From: Motilimonas eburnea
GTDB lineage: Bacteria; Pseudomonadota; Gammaproteobacteria; Enterobacterales; CBDFNC01
Assembly (NCBI RefSeq): GCF_021295345.1
Contig: NZ_JAIMJB010000003.1
Coordinates: 141,763-205,762, forward strand
Direction of reading: 5' to 3'
Length of the DNA stretch: 64,000 nucleotides
Made by a program: the position numbers and the translations under genes. This document shows positions 15,564 to 24,114 of the stretch, piece after piece (position 1 is the stretch's first letter; every line of letters starts with the position of its first letter). The notes beneath the pieces are model-generated. The model searched no databases. It was not told the origin of the DNA and worked only from the letters and a program-made list of their open reading frames with translations.

Positions 15564-15980
15564 CTAATTTAGTAATGACAAAGGGCAATTAACTGCAACA
15601 CCACCAGATTGTTCTGCTTTACTTCCATCAGAGTTGAACTTAAACAAAAATAGTTGATTGACCTCACCTCCAGAAGTATGCAGGGTCAAACGAAATCCTG
15701 ATGGTAATGACACATATACCGTTTTACTGTCGCCAGGTTTCCTCTTCACCCAAGCAATATCTCTGTAGTTCAATATACAGGTGTAAAAGTCGCCAAGCTG
15801 GCCATCCTCTAACTCGCCACTCCATTGCTCACTCGTACTTAATTTATAAGGCGTTTCTGGGTTAAACCTATCGAGTTCAACTAAAAAATCATCCGCTGTC
15901 CAGGATGAATAAAAAACATTGGCAAATATAACAATACCAACTATCAATATAATGTTAAACTTTGTCTTTTCTGTTAACAT
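15564..15980 (-). CDS. small membrane-anchored protein, copy 1 of tandem triplication
   Basis: A 138-residue paralogue, first in the direction of transcription. It starts at an ATG directly on LTEKTKFN, lacking the MK of the other copies. It has the N-terminal helix (about residues 6-24), ADDFLVELDRFN, TPYKLSTSEQW, GELEDGQLGDFY and the terminal CPLSLLN. The two conserved cysteines (one in TCILNY/ACLLNY, one in NCPLSLLN/YCPLSLLN) could form a disulfide outside the cytoplasm. No family is recognised. It lies 57 bases after the exported protein gene at 16038-16808, so all four could be one transcript. Confidence 0.72.
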   Translation of the reverse strand: MLTEKTKFNIILIVGIVIFANVFYSSWTADDFLVELDRFNPETPYKLSTSEQWSGELEDGQLGDFYTCILNYRDIAWVKRKPGDSKTVYVSLPSGFRLTLHTSGGEVNQLFLFKFNSDGSKAEQSGGVAVNCPLSLLN

Positions 15981-16037
15981 AAAAACCCAAAATTAAAAAC
16001 AATATATTACCGTGCCCTATTCTTCAGTCCTGCACTC

Positions 16038-16808
16038 CTACTCTATTTTTGGAAAAATATCTAAACCTGAAAAATCATGAACACCAGATTTATTATAGGG
16101 CACAACTACCTTAAATGAGTTTCGAGCTGATAGGCTGTATACTGAATAGCCTGCATATTTTTTGGAGTCTCGGTAGTCAGCACTATAGATATCAACCCTA
16201 CCTGGAGTATGTTTACCATTATCACCGGGCAGCAATAATTTTCGAGGAGGTTGAGGAGATGCGAATTCATATTGCTCGACATCTATATAAACAGAGTAAA
16301 AATCATCAACTGATATTGATAGATCACAATAATCCTCCCCCTTAACCACATTCGTTACAAATTGATACCAAAAATCATCTTTATTACTAATTTCTTCAAA
16401 AGCATAACTTGCTACATTTTTCGGGTTGTATACAATCAGGTAATTCTTACCCAAATCAAATTCCTTTACTACACCAAAACCTTTGCTATATCTAAGCACG
16501 CCCGTACTTAAAACCCAAAAAACAGGATTTTTATGTTCAGTAAAGGTCGAATCCTTCCCTTTATAAAAAGTGATATCTCGTGAAACTATAGGAAACTCAA
16601 TAAACCGCACCCAATTATCACCACGTAGATTTTCAATCACACTAAATTCATATTCAATGGTCTCATCTTTCTCTTCTCTGCCAACAACCTTAACCAAAGA
16701 AACAACATCAGCACTTAATATGTATTTCGCTTTATAATCTACTTCACTAGGACACCCCGCATGAGCAAATAAAGGAAGAAGAAAAACAAACACAAAAAGC
16801 TTAACCAT
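16038..16808 (-). CDS. exported protein of unknown function
   Basis: A 256-residue protein with a Sec signal peptide (MVKLFVFVFLLPLFAHAG, cleavage likely after AHA). The mature part begins CPSEVDYKAKYILSADVVSLVKVVG, a pattern reminiscent of TIMP/netrin-like or Shewanella-type hypothetical exported proteins in which an early Cys is followed by a beta strand, but I do not claim a family. A second cysteine occurs in GEDYCDLSI. I chose the ATG at 16808, where the signal peptide begins; the frame extends 16 codons further without a ribosome site. It lies in the AT-rich island between the triplicated genes and the broken helical-repeat gene. Function unknown. Confidence 0.65.
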   Translation of the reverse strand: MVKLFVFVFLLPLFAHAGCPSEVDYKAKYILSADVVSLVKVVGREEKDETIEYEFSVIENLRGDNWVRFIEFPIVSRDITFYKGKDSTFTEHKNPVFWVLSTGVLRYSKGFGVVKEFDLGKNYLIVYNPKNVASYAFEEISNKDDFWYQFVTNVVKGEDYCDLSISVDDFYSVYIDVEQYEFASPQPPRKLLLPGDNGKHTPGRVDIYSADYRDSKKYAGYSVYSLSARNSFKVVVPYNKSGVHDFSGLDIFPKIE

Positions 16809-16880
16809 TATTAACTTCACTTTACAAAACCAATAAAAACCACTAAAAGATGGCAAGCTACAATAATTACAGTAGCCCCA

Positions 16881-17516
16881 CTAACATTTCAAGTTATCAA
16901 GACGCTTATTTAATGATTCAACCATACTATCAAAATTCCTAGACGACACTTCAGTCATAGTAATACCGTGTTTGTAGAAGTATTCAAAATCATTTTCAAA
17001 GACCTTGTAATCTTCACCATTATTCACAACAACATTTTCATTTAAAAACAAAATCGCATCCAAAACCTCATCATAATCACCAAAGTACTTAGCATAATTA
17101 TAAATATTACCAGGAAACCTTTCCTTCTCCATACTTTTTTATAGATATACTTTGGAAGTAGAAACGTCACCCAAATCAGAGTATATCTTAGAGAGCATAT
17201 ACAGACTCAATGAGGAGCTAAACTGTGAGACAAACCTTATCAATTTATCTTTTTCATAGTTATCACCATAAAAACAATCATACGCAAGAATCACAGCCGC
17301 TATTTCCGTATTTTCACTGTATAACATATCCCTTAAAACATCGTGCTCTAAGTCATGCTCAAAGACATACCATGAAAAAAAGCATAACTTCCCGTGCTCT
17401 GTCAGCTCACCTTTTTCATAAGCAGTATAAAGACAATCAAAAACTTTATTAACATCCATACTTTCATGGTCAGCAAGTACACTGTTACTGCGGTTTTTAA
17501 ATACATCTCGCCTCAC
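16881..17516 (-). pseudogene. helical-repeat protein gene interrupted by in-frame stop
   Basis: This is a second copy of the intact gene at 18363-19001. The first part (17139-17516) matches its N-terminal 125 residues (DVFKNRSNSVLADHESMDVN, FDCLYTAYEKGELTEHGKL) and ends at TAA 17139-17141. The following ATG part (16881-17132) matches the C-terminal 83 residues (NIYNYAKYFG, EVLDAILFLN, RNFDSMVESLNKRL). Both parts are in the same frame. The intact copy has GAA where this copy has TAA, so a single nonsense change is the likely lesion. The ATG three codons after the stop could let the second part be translated by reinitiation, so a split but still active gene is possible. GTG at 17516 is chosen as start, with GGAG eight bases upstream. 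Confidence 0.82.
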
Positions 17517-17657
17517 TGTTTTCACTCCTTATTTCCATCACCATTATTAATTACAACACTTTAAAAATCATAGTTACACCAATAATCATTACAGCGCAAA
17601 CAAGAAATTTTTAGTAACAAGTGGTCATACCTTTAATGAAAATGGCCTATCCTGTTT

Positions 17658-18188
17658 TCACACACACTCATGTGGCAAATAGAATCCCTTGCAACCATGC
17701 TCAATCAACAATTCTGCAAGTTCATCACTTACAAGAAGGTGTAATAAATAATTAACATCTCGAGCGATTGAAAAATCATCATCTTTATATACAAGGGAGC
17801 TAAACCCCATAATATCTTTTGTTCCAGTTACAAAAAAACACTTAGATTTTTGTTTATCAAGGACATCTACAACCTTCAAAACATTTACTATATAAAAGTC
17901 ATCAGAGACTCCATCAATAGCTTCTACCCTAACTTTAACAAACTGTATCTCATCACTAAATCCAGAAAGAAAACCACATATAGATTCATTCACTAAGGGA
18001 GCTATTGTTCCATTTGCAAGCTGTAAACCATTCAAACAACTTAACTTACAGTTAAACCTAAAAATAGGAATTACATCGCTACTAAAGAGGGTTGCCTCAT
18101 TAAAACAGTCAAAGCCAAAGCAACTTTCATTTACAAACTCTCCGACCATATTTCTTTCCACATCGGGATTATTCCAAATATATATCAT
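17658..18188 (-). CDS. Imm11/DUF1629-like immunity protein, second copy
   Basis: A 176-residue paralogue of the gene product at 6591-7118. Matching blocks are the MIYIWNNPDV start, RFNCKLSCLNGL, PLVNESICGFLSG, FYIVNVLKVVDVLDKQKS, SIARDVNYLLHLLVSDELAE and LIEHGCKGFYLPHECV. The block near the C-terminus is what I associate with Imm11 (DUF1629). The two copies are about 11 kb apart and diverged, so they would probably protect against different toxin variants. It is flanked on both sides by copies of the helical-repeat gene, which suggests a duplicated immunity cassette. No toxin is adjacent. Confidence 0.72.
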   Translation of the reverse strand: MIYIWNNPDVERNMVGEFVNESCFGFDCFNEATLFSSDVIPIFRFNCKLSCLNGLQLANGTIAPLVNESICGFLSGFSDEIQFVKVRVEAIDGVSDDFYIVNVLKVVDVLDKQKSKCFFVTGTKDIMGFSSLVYKDDDFSIARDVNYLLHLLVSDELAELLIEHGCKGFYLPHECV

Positions 18189-18362
18189 TCTATTTAATCC
18201 AATCCCTACTCACCGAGTTCAATGCTCTCCCCCCTGTCCTTAGCATTTGCCTTTCACGCGCAATGATATTAGAAACTTAACTATAAAAATCTCTATCCTG
18301 CATTTCTTCTGAAGACACCTTAGGCTAAGGCACCCTACTAATTAATTACCTGCACTATCTTT

Positions 18363-19001
18363 TCAATTTTTCCTCAGTTCAAAAAGACGTTTATTTAAGG
18401 ACTCAATCATACTATCAAAATTCCTAGGCGACATTTCACTCATAGTGATACAGTGTTTGTTGAAGCATTCAAAATTATTTTCAAAGTCCTTGTTAATTTC
18501 ACCATCACTCACAACAACACTTTTATTTAAAAATAAAATTGCATCAAGCACCTCATTACAACCCCCAAAGTACTTTGCATAATTATAAATATTATTAGGA
18601 AAACATTTCTTTTTCATGCTTTTTTCAAGATATACCTTTGCAGTAGAAACATCACCCAAGTTGAAATATATTTCAGAAAGCATAAATAGGCTCACTGAGG
18701 AACTAAACCGCGAGACAAATTTTATCAACTTTCCTTTTTCAAAGTTTTCACCATAAATACAGTCATACGCCAGAATCACAGCTGCTATCTCCGTATTTTC
18801 ACTGTATAAGATATCCCTTAAAACATCGTGATCTAGTTCATACTCAAACACATACCATGAAAAAAAGCACAATTTCCCATGCTCTGTCAGCTCACCTTTT
18901 TTATAAGCAGTATATAGACAATCAAAAACTTTATTAACATCCATATTTTCATGGTCAGCAAGCACACTGTTGCTGCGATTTCTAAATACATCACGCTTCA
19001 C
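18363..19001 (-). CDS. helical-repeat protein of unknown function, intact copy
   Basis: A 212-residue soluble protein that looks built of paired helices like TPR or Sel1 repeats (for example EIAAVILAYDCIYGENFEKGK, then LFMLSEIYFNLGDVSTAKVYLEK). It is the intact paralogue of the broken gene at 16881-17516. No signal peptide is seen. I place the start at the GTG at 19001, because its only ribosome site is the run of eight Gs just upstream, and the same start aligns with the copy at 17516; the frame extends upstream to 19028. The G-run in the ribosome site could vary in length and tune expression. Function unknown; the setting among immunity-like genes suggests a protective or regulatory role. 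Confidence 0.72.
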   Translation of the reverse strand: MKRDVFRNRSNSVLADHENMDVNKVFDCLYTAYKKGELTEHGKLCFFSWYVFEYELDHDVLRDILYSENTEIAAVILAYDCIYGENFEKGKLIKFVSRFSSSVSLFMLSEIYFNLGDVSTAKVYLEKSMKKKCFPNNIYNYAKYFGGCNEVLDAILFLNKSVVVSDGEINKDFENNFECFNKHCITMSEMSPRNFDSMIESLNKRLFELRKN

Positions 19002-19079
19002 TGTCCCCCCCCTTATTTCCACCACCACTTTTCACAACTCAACACCACCACGTACGATTTTCCATTCAGCCATATTTAC

Positions 19080-19337
19080 TCACCACTTCCAAAGAAAGAT
19101 AAATACAACTAAACCTGAAACCAAAGCTGAGAAAAAGTAAGCATAGGCGATCCCCCTAGCTGTTTCCCATTTTTTACCAAGAGGAATAACAACGAAAAAC
19201 GGACATAAAAATAAAATAAGGTACACAATCGGATTAAACTGAAAAACAAGGATCAGCGATACTGTAAAAATCACTAAACAAGCTAGAAAGGGAGTTCTTG
19301 AAACTGTCTTGCCAAACACTGTTAGCTTATTCTTCAT
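19080..19337 (-). CDS. small inner-membrane protein, unknown
   Basis: An 85-residue, very hydrophobic protein with about three membrane helices (roughly residues 14-30, 33-50 and 62-82), connected by a basic loop (GKKWETAR). No family recognised. It lies upstream of the intact helical-repeat gene on the same strand, with 78 bases between them, and so may be co-transcribed with it. It is at the edge of the AT-rich island. Short membrane proteins of this kind occur among immunity proteins against pore-forming toxins, but nothing in the sequence shows this role. Confidence 0.6.
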   Translation of the reverse strand: MKNKLTVFGKTVSRTPFLACLVIFTVSLILVFQFNPIVYLILFLCPFFVVIPLGKKWETARGIAYAYFFSALVSGLVVFIFLWKW

Positions 19338-19523
19338 ACTTAATGCGCCTTAATAATATTTCGATGACAAAATTAACGCCTATTTTGCTGCTTTTTAGTC
19401 AGCTCGGCGTCCAATCCATCACCTAGCAATAAAAAGTGAGAGTCTAAACATACACAGTTTTTCATCAATACAACTTAGGCTAGCTGGCGAACAACTAGAT
19501 TTAAGAAACCAAGCTAAACCTGA

Positions 19524-19754
19524 TTAGGGATTATGACAACCACAATGCGGGCAGTAAGAAGCACGCGTGCCCTTATGGCATTGGCGGCAAACATTGGCGC
19601 GGGTTATGAGCACAGTGAAGGCGCCGCAGCAGGACCAAAGCAATACATGGCGATTCTTTTTATGGGCGGCGATGGCGCAGATCAGTGCAAAGTAGACCCC
19701 ACCAGCTAAAACGTATTCAGTCAAAGTCACCACCAAGTATAAAATTTTAGTCAA
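19524..19754 (-). CDS. small membrane protein with C-terminal zinc-ribbon-like motif
   Basis: A 76-residue protein with two hydrophobic segments (about 4-29 and 36-51) followed by a cysteine-rich tail, CRQC then eight residues then CPHCGC, which is the pattern of a small zinc ribbon. Similar small proteins with a zinc ribbon near the membrane exist in many gammaproteobacteria. The only start in this frame is TTG at 19754 and no good ribosome site is visible, so the gene call is uncertain. It is followed, 82 bases before the TPR gene stop, by imperfect GTTAC-containing repeats. Confidence 0.48.
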   Translation of the reverse strand: MTKILYLVVTLTEYVLAGGVYFALICAIAAHKKNRHVLLWSCCGAFTVLITRANVCRQCHKGTRASYCPHCGCHNP

Positions 19755-19835
19755 TTAAATATTATCAGCTGGATAAAAGCAACTGGGTTTTGGTTACTTG
19801 GTTTGAGTTGCCTGATTTTAGTTACCTAGTGAAAT

Positions 19836-21038
19836 CTACAAGGTCTTGCTCGCTGGGTCTTCTAACTTATTTTCTAATAAGGCAACCCAGTTGCTGGCTT
19901 GGCTCGCTGTGGTCTGTTGTTGCTGGGCTTGGCGGGCATATTGCAGTGCTTGTTGATATTGGTTTAGGGCGTAGTAAGCTTGAACCTTAGCCAAGGCGAC
20001 CGAGCCTTGGGTGGCAGCAGGTAGCGAATGGCCAAGGCTTTCGAGTACCTTAATGGCTTGCTGGTGATCTTGAGCCAAGCTGTATAAGGAAGCCTGCTGC
20101 ATATAGTGCTTAGCAAGGCCTGTTTGCGCCGCTACCTTACCCCATACCTTAGCGGCGCGCTGGTATTCGCGGGCTTGCTGCCAGTAACCCGCCAGCTCGG
20201 TTAAATTGCTTACATTGGCATCGAGTGAACCGTTATCCAGATGAGCAGCAAGCAAATTAGCCGCTTGATAGGGCAAGCCGGCATTGGCGCGCAGGCGCGC
20301 TAGGTTTTGTAGCTCCCTAGCGCCTTGTAGCATATTGGCTTGGTACGCGATTTCTAAGGTACTAAGGGCACGTTTATGGTCGTTCATTTGCAGATAAACC
20401 GACGACAACTGCTGCCACCAGCGTTTGTTATCGGGCTGGTGTTCGGTTAAGCCTTGTAACACCTTAGCGGCATTGGCCAACTGGCCAAGCTGATAATAGC
20501 CATTTAATAGCATCAGCTGGGCCGACTGATTAAATACCTTGCTGCGTTTGATGCCCAATTGCGCATGGTTCACCACATTTTGCCATTGCTCCAGCTGGTA
20601 ATAGGCTTGGGCCATATGCAGGTAATAATTAGCGTCTCGCTGGCTTTTATCCACCTTGCGATAATGCTGCAGGGCCTGCTTGGCTTGTTGCTCTGCAAGA
20701 TAAAGATCGGCCAACATGCGCTGGGTTTGCGATTGCTCAAGTGGCGGTAAAGCTTGCTCGGCCACCGCCTCACTCAAGCTGCGTAGTGCGGCCTTGGGTT
20801 GGTCTAATAACCAATAAAGATTACCCGTAAAACGCTTAACATAGGCGGTTTCAAATCCCGCCTTGGGCGAGGTTTGTTTTAGCACCTGTAGCGCTTTTTG
20901 ATATTGCTGCTGCTGATAAAACTGATGCGCGGGTTTAACCTGTTTTGCCAAAGCAGCACTTAAGGCCGTTTGGCTCGCGGCATTAGCAAGGGCGAAACAG
21001 CTGCTCACTAAAAGCAATAAGGTTAAGATCCATTTCAT
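19836..21038 (-). CDS. TPR protein of the TonB2 operon
   Basis: A 400-residue exported tetratricopeptide-repeat protein. The signal peptide is MKWILTLLLLVSSCFALANA. The rest is a run of TPR-like helix pairs across residues 35-390 (typical A--YQLEQW--VV and A-YQANML segments), rich in Gln and Ala. It is the last gene of the operon starting with the DUF3450 gene at 24884 and sits three bases after tonB. TPR proteins of this position are a standard part of TonB2 clusters in Vibrio, Shewanella and Aeromonas, where they probably help assemble the TonB complex in the periplasm. Similarity to the known pattern is positional and structural. Confidence 0.85.
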   Translation of the reverse strand: MKWILTLLLLVSSCFALANAASQTALSAALAKQVKPAHQFYQQQQYQKALQVLKQTSPKAGFETAYVKRFTGNLYWLLDQPKAALRSLSEAVAEQALPPLEQSQTQRMLADLYLAEQQAKQALQHYRKVDKSQRDANYYLHMAQAYYQLEQWQNVVNHAQLGIKRSKVFNQSAQLMLLNGYYQLGQLANAAKVLQGLTEHQPDNKRWWQQLSSVYLQMNDHKRALSTLEIAYQANMLQGARELQNLARLRANAGLPYQAANLLAAHLDNGSLDANVSNLTELAGYWQQAREYQRAAKVWGKVAAQTGLAKHYMQQASLYSLAQDHQQAIKVLESLGHSLPAATQGSVALAKVQAYYALNQYQQALQYARQAQQQQTTASQASNWVALLENKLEDPASKTL

Positions 21039-21041
21039 CGT

Positions 21042-21776
21042 TTATTGCCTCATTTTAAACTCAAAACGCTGACGCTGCTGGGTTTGCATTTGAGCTTTAC
21101 CATCCACAATTAGCGGTTTGAACTTCCATTTTTTCATCGCTTTTTTCACCGCTTTTTCAAACGTACGTTTAGGTTTAGCTTCAATGATTTTTACATTAAT
21201 CGCTCGCCCCGATGTGCTGATATCGTAACTTACGATCACATAACCTTCTTTACCTCGCCTTTGCGCCCTGATGGGAAAATCGGGCTCCACGCGATGCAAG
21301 GGCACCGCCATGGTATCGCCTGCACTGGGCTGAGTAATAGGTGCCGGTACTGCCGCTACTGGCGCACTGATAAGCTTGGCAACAGGCTCACTAACGACCG
21401 GCTGAGTGACGGCTTGCGGGGCCGGTTTAGTGGGCTTGGCAACCACATTGGGCATGCTGATGGCCACGGCGCTCATTTGCATGGTTAAATTAACCTTCGG
21501 CGCTTCGAGTTTAGCGGCCACGGGCTTAGGTGTTTGCGGTTTAACTTGTGGCTGGGCCACTTGCTGCGCAGCCACAGGTTGAACTTGAGGCTGAATAGGC
21601 TTTTGCCTGATCTTACGCTCACTGTGCTCTTGCTGCTCTGACATCACCAGATCAAAATACGGCGTTGGCTCAGATTTAGGTAAGGCGCTGAGATCTTTAT
21701 AAATCAGCCCCGCCATAAAGATAAACAGCGAGAAAGCAACGATGGGCGCGCCAATAAAGGCCAGCAAAATGCGCAT
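21042..21776 (-). CDS. tonB: TonB energy transducer (TonB2 type)
   Basis: A 244-residue TonB. One N-terminal membrane helix (about residues 4-28) is followed by a long periplasmic linker rich in Pro, Lys, Val and Ala (about 60-155). The C-terminal TonB fold (about 160-244) starts with PLHRVEPDFPIRAQRRGKEG, the usual YP/FP-x-x-A-x-x-x-G-x-x-G motif, and includes FEKAVKKAMKKWKFKP. It contacts outer-membrane receptors and transmits energy from the ExbB-ExbD proton channel, driving uptake of iron-siderophore or haem complexes. The gene sits directly after exbD and before the TPR gene. No receptor gene is nearby. Confidence 0.93.
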   Translation of the reverse strand: MRILLAFIGAPIVAFSLFIFMAGLIYKDLSALPKSEPTPYFDLVMSEQQEHSERKIRQKPIQPQVQPVAAQQVAQPQVKPQTPKPVAAKLEAPKVNLTMQMSAVAISMPNVVAKPTKPAPQAVTQPVVSEPVAKLISAPVAAVPAPITQPSAGDTMAVPLHRVEPDFPIRAQRRGKEGYVIVSYDISTSGRAINVKIIEAKPKRTFEKAVKKAMKKWKFKPLIVDGKAQMQTQQRQRFEFKMRQ

Positions 21777-22178
21777 CTAAGGCTGCTCCGCCGCAACCGA
21801 GATTTGTTTGATGCCCGCTGATTTCGCCGCGTCCATCACATTCACCACCACGCCGTGGCGCGCTTGCTGATCGGCTTGGATCACTAGCCCCACTTCACCG
21901 CGCTCGGCCACCACGCGCTCCAGGGCTAATTGCACCTTTTGCACATCCAGTTGTTTTCTATCGAGGTAAATCTCGCCGTTTTCTTTAATGGCAATAAACA
22001 CGCCCGCATTTTTTTGCTCTGTAGCCGACGTGGCACTCGGGCGATGGACTTCGATCCCCGACTCACGTACAAAGGAAGTGGTGACAATAAAGAAAATCAG
22101 CATGATAAACACCACGTCCAACATAGGCGTGAGATCGATTTGCGCATCGTCTTCGGGTCTAACTCGTCTTCTTCTCAT
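21777..22178 (-). CDS. exbD: ExbD/TolR-family biopolymer transport protein
   Basis: A 133-residue ExbD. After a short basic cytoplasmic N-terminus (RRRRVRPEDDAQI) comes the diagnostic DLTPMLDVVFIMLIFFIVTTSF helix (about residues 15-38), whose conserved Asp (D21, in PMLD) carries protons. A periplasmic domain (40-133) follows. Together with ExbB it forms the proton channel that drives TonB. The start lies three bases after the exbB stop and its stop abuts the tonB start, showing tight operon organisation. Confidence 0.95.
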   Translation of the reverse strand: MRRRRVRPEDDAQIDLTPMLDVVFIMLIFFIVTTSFVRESGIEVHRPSATSATEQKNAGVFIAIKENGEIYLDRKQLDVQKVQLALERVVAERGEVGLVIQADQQARHGVVVNVMDAAKSAGIKQISVAAEQP

Positions 22179-22181
22179 GAT

Positions 22182-22730
22182 TTAATTTACGACCAATTGT
22201 TGGGAAAAGCGACTTAACAGCACCTTGCTGCGTCGCTCTAACCGTGAATACACTAATAATCCAGACAAGGCACACACCAACCCCGCTAGGGTGGGAATGG
22301 TGGCCATGGAAATGCCCGATGCCAATAGCTTAGGGTTACCTGTGCCGTGGACGGCCACCACGTCAAACACTTGGATCATGCCAGATACTGTGCCAAGTAG
22401 CCCCAGCAAGGGGCAGATTTTGATCAAGGCCGACAGCAAAGGAAAGTGCCGCGTGAGGGCCAGCTCGGCCTGACCTATCATGGCTTGGCGAATAAATGGG
22501 TCTTGCCAATGCTGCCCTTGCTTGCCCTGTTGCTCAAGCAATTGCTGACGCTGCTGCCAACGCGCTAACCAATGCTGTTGCAAAGGGTTAAAGCTAAGCC
22601 AGATAAAATAAGTCCGCTCCAGAATCAATAACCATAACAGCACCAATACCGCGGCGATGGCGTACATGACGACACCACCAGCGCGGATAAATACGCTGAC
22701 TAACTCAATCGAGTTATCAATTTCAATCAC
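22182..22730 (-). CDS. exbB: ExbB-type proton channel (TonB2 system)
   Basis: A 182-residue MotA/TolQ/ExbB family protein with three membrane helices: AIAAVLVLLWLLILERTYF at about 20-38, a second starting LSALIKICPLLGLLGTVSGM at about 105, and a third starting MATIPTLAGLVCALSGLL at about 140. The GLLGTVSGMI block is the family signature. I take the GTG at 22730 as start: it lies one base after the stop of the upstream ttpC-like gene (22732) and gives the usual short N-terminus. A longer frame reaching 22817 overlaps ttpC and begins with a basic, low-similarity stretch. It works with ExbD and TonB. Confidence 0.92.
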   Translation of the reverse strand: MIEIDNSIELVSVFIRAGGVVMYAIAAVLVLLWLLILERTYFIWLSFNPLQQHWLARWQQRQQLLEQQGKQGQHWQDPFIRQAMIGQAELALTRHFPLLSALIKICPLLGLLGTVSGMIQVFDVVAVHGTGNPKLLASGISMATIPTLAGLVCALSGLLVYSRLERRSKVLLSRFSQQLVVN

Positions 22731-22731
22731 G

Positions 22732-24114
22732 TTAACCCGCCTGTAGCTGCGGCGCACGCTGGTTGACTGGCAGGGCTGACTGAGTTTGCCCGGCTTGCAT
22801 TTCGGCTTGCTCGGCAATCAGACCTATGCTTTGCTGCTCAAGTAAGATGATCAAACGATTGGCGCGGCCATGTAAAATGCTATGCAGTAACAACAAAGGC
22901 AAAGCAGCTACTAAGCCCATAACGGTGGTGATCAAGGCCATGGAAATGCCACCGGCCATCAGTTTCGGGTCGCTGGTGCCAAACACGGTAATGGATTGGA
23001 AGGTGCCTATCATGCCGGTGACCGTGCCTAATAAGCCCATCATGGGTGCCATTGCCGCTAAGATTTTTAGAATGCTGTTGCCGCGCTCTAGTGCCGGCAC
23101 TTCGCGCATCACGGCTTCGTCTAATTTTAGCTCTAGCACCTCGGTGGGACGGTCTTGGTAAGCCAAATACACCGCCATAATGCGTCCTAATGGGTTGTTC
23201 TTGTTAGCTGCGCCTTGTTTGGTCTGACGGTGGATAAGCAGTGATACCTTAGTTAGCCGCACCGCTCGCACTAGGGCGATAATCAAGCCTAAGGCTAACA
23301 CCGCCAAGATACAGTAACCTATCACGCCGCCTTGTTGGATCCGCTCGCCTAAGGTTGGCGTTTTCGCTAATAAGGTCAGTAGCTCGCCCTTGGCCGGATC
23401 AAAGTAAAACGCCTGCGGTGCACTCTTGCTCGCATCCCAACCACCTAAAGCCGCAGCCGCTCGGCCTGATACCGGTATGTGCACTAGGCCACCGGTTTGT
23501 TCATCTCGCAGCAGGTACGCGCCGTTACTCGCTAAATTAAAGCTACCAAAACGGGTCACGGTTTGGCTTTCACTTACGCCAGCAGGGCTCGCCACTTGGC
23601 TGCTAAATTGCGCCACTTTGCCCGCGGCGGTCATATCTTGTAGCAATAAGAACCAAAGCTGCTCGAGCTCGGTTAATGAAGGCAAGGCTTTGCGCTTGGC
23701 CAAGTCATTGACAAATGGCGCCCGCTCTGGGTATTGGCTGGTGATCAAAGCGCTTGCAAAATCCTCTGACACTTCGCTGGTCACTTGACGTACCACACCG
23801 AAGACTTCGCCCAAATTATCAGTGGCTATGGCTAAGCTTTCTTCTAGCTCGGCTAAGGTTTGCTCTTGTTGGTCAAACTGAGCGTTTAAGGCATCCGTTT
23901 GCGCCTTGATCACTTGGTGCTCGGCTTGGGCTTTGGCCAACTGCTCGCGCCAGTAGGCTAAATCTTTGCTGAAGTCGGCCTTGCGCGCGTTATCCACCTG
24001 CTGGTTTTTGGCTTGCTGGGCTTTAACTTGCTGCAATAAATCGTCGAGTTGATTGGCTGCGGCCGTGTTCAACAGGAAAAATCCAATGAATAGCAGCCCG
24101 ATAACGGTTCTCAT
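22732..24114 (-). CDS. ttpC: TtpC-like MotA/TolQ/ExbB family protein
   Basis: A 460-residue protein typical of TonB2 systems. It has a signal peptide (MRTVIGLLFIGFFLLNTAAA), a periplasmic coiled-coil region (about residues 22-110) and a middle periplasmic domain. The C-terminal ExbB-like part has a helix starting at about 263 (GYCILAVLALGLIIALV), the signature MMGLLGTVTGMIGTFQSI near 360, and a last helix (MALITTVMGLVAALPLLLL). In Vibrio, TtpC is essential for TonB2 function and acts between the ExbB2/D2 channel and TonB2. The start overlaps the stop of the DUF3450 gene by four bases. Confidence 0.9.
   Translation of the reverse strand: MRTVIGLLFIGFFLLNTAAANQLDDLLQQVKAQQAKNQQVDNARKADFSKDLAYWREQLAKAQAEHQVIKAQTDALNAQFDQQEQTLAELEESLAIATDNLGEVFGVVRQVTSEVSEDFASALITSQYPERAPFVNDLAKRKALPSLTELEQLWFLLLQDMTAAGKVAQFSSQVASPAGVSESQTVTRFGSFNLASNGAYLLRDEQTGGLVHIPVSGRAAAALGGWDASKSAPQAFYFDPAKGELLTLLAKTPTLGERIQQGGVIGYCILAVLALGLIIALVRAVRLTKVSLLIHRQTKQGAANKNNPLGRIMAVYLAYQDRPTEVLELKLDEAVMREVPALERGNSILKILAAMAPMMGLLGTVTGMIGTFQSITVFGTSDPKLMAGGISMALITTVMGLVAALPLLLLHSILHGRANRLIILLEQQSIGLIAEQAEMQAGQTQSALPVNQRAPQLQAG

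Noticed and set aside
16881..17525. Frameshift in the helical-repeat gene
   Set aside because: Alignment of both copies shows the frame is kept; the break is a GAA-to-TAA stop.
22732..22817. Long N-terminal extension of ExbB overlapping ttpC
   Set aside because: The extra 29 residues are basic and unlike ExbB; the GTG at 22730 directly after the ttpC stop gives a normal ExbB.
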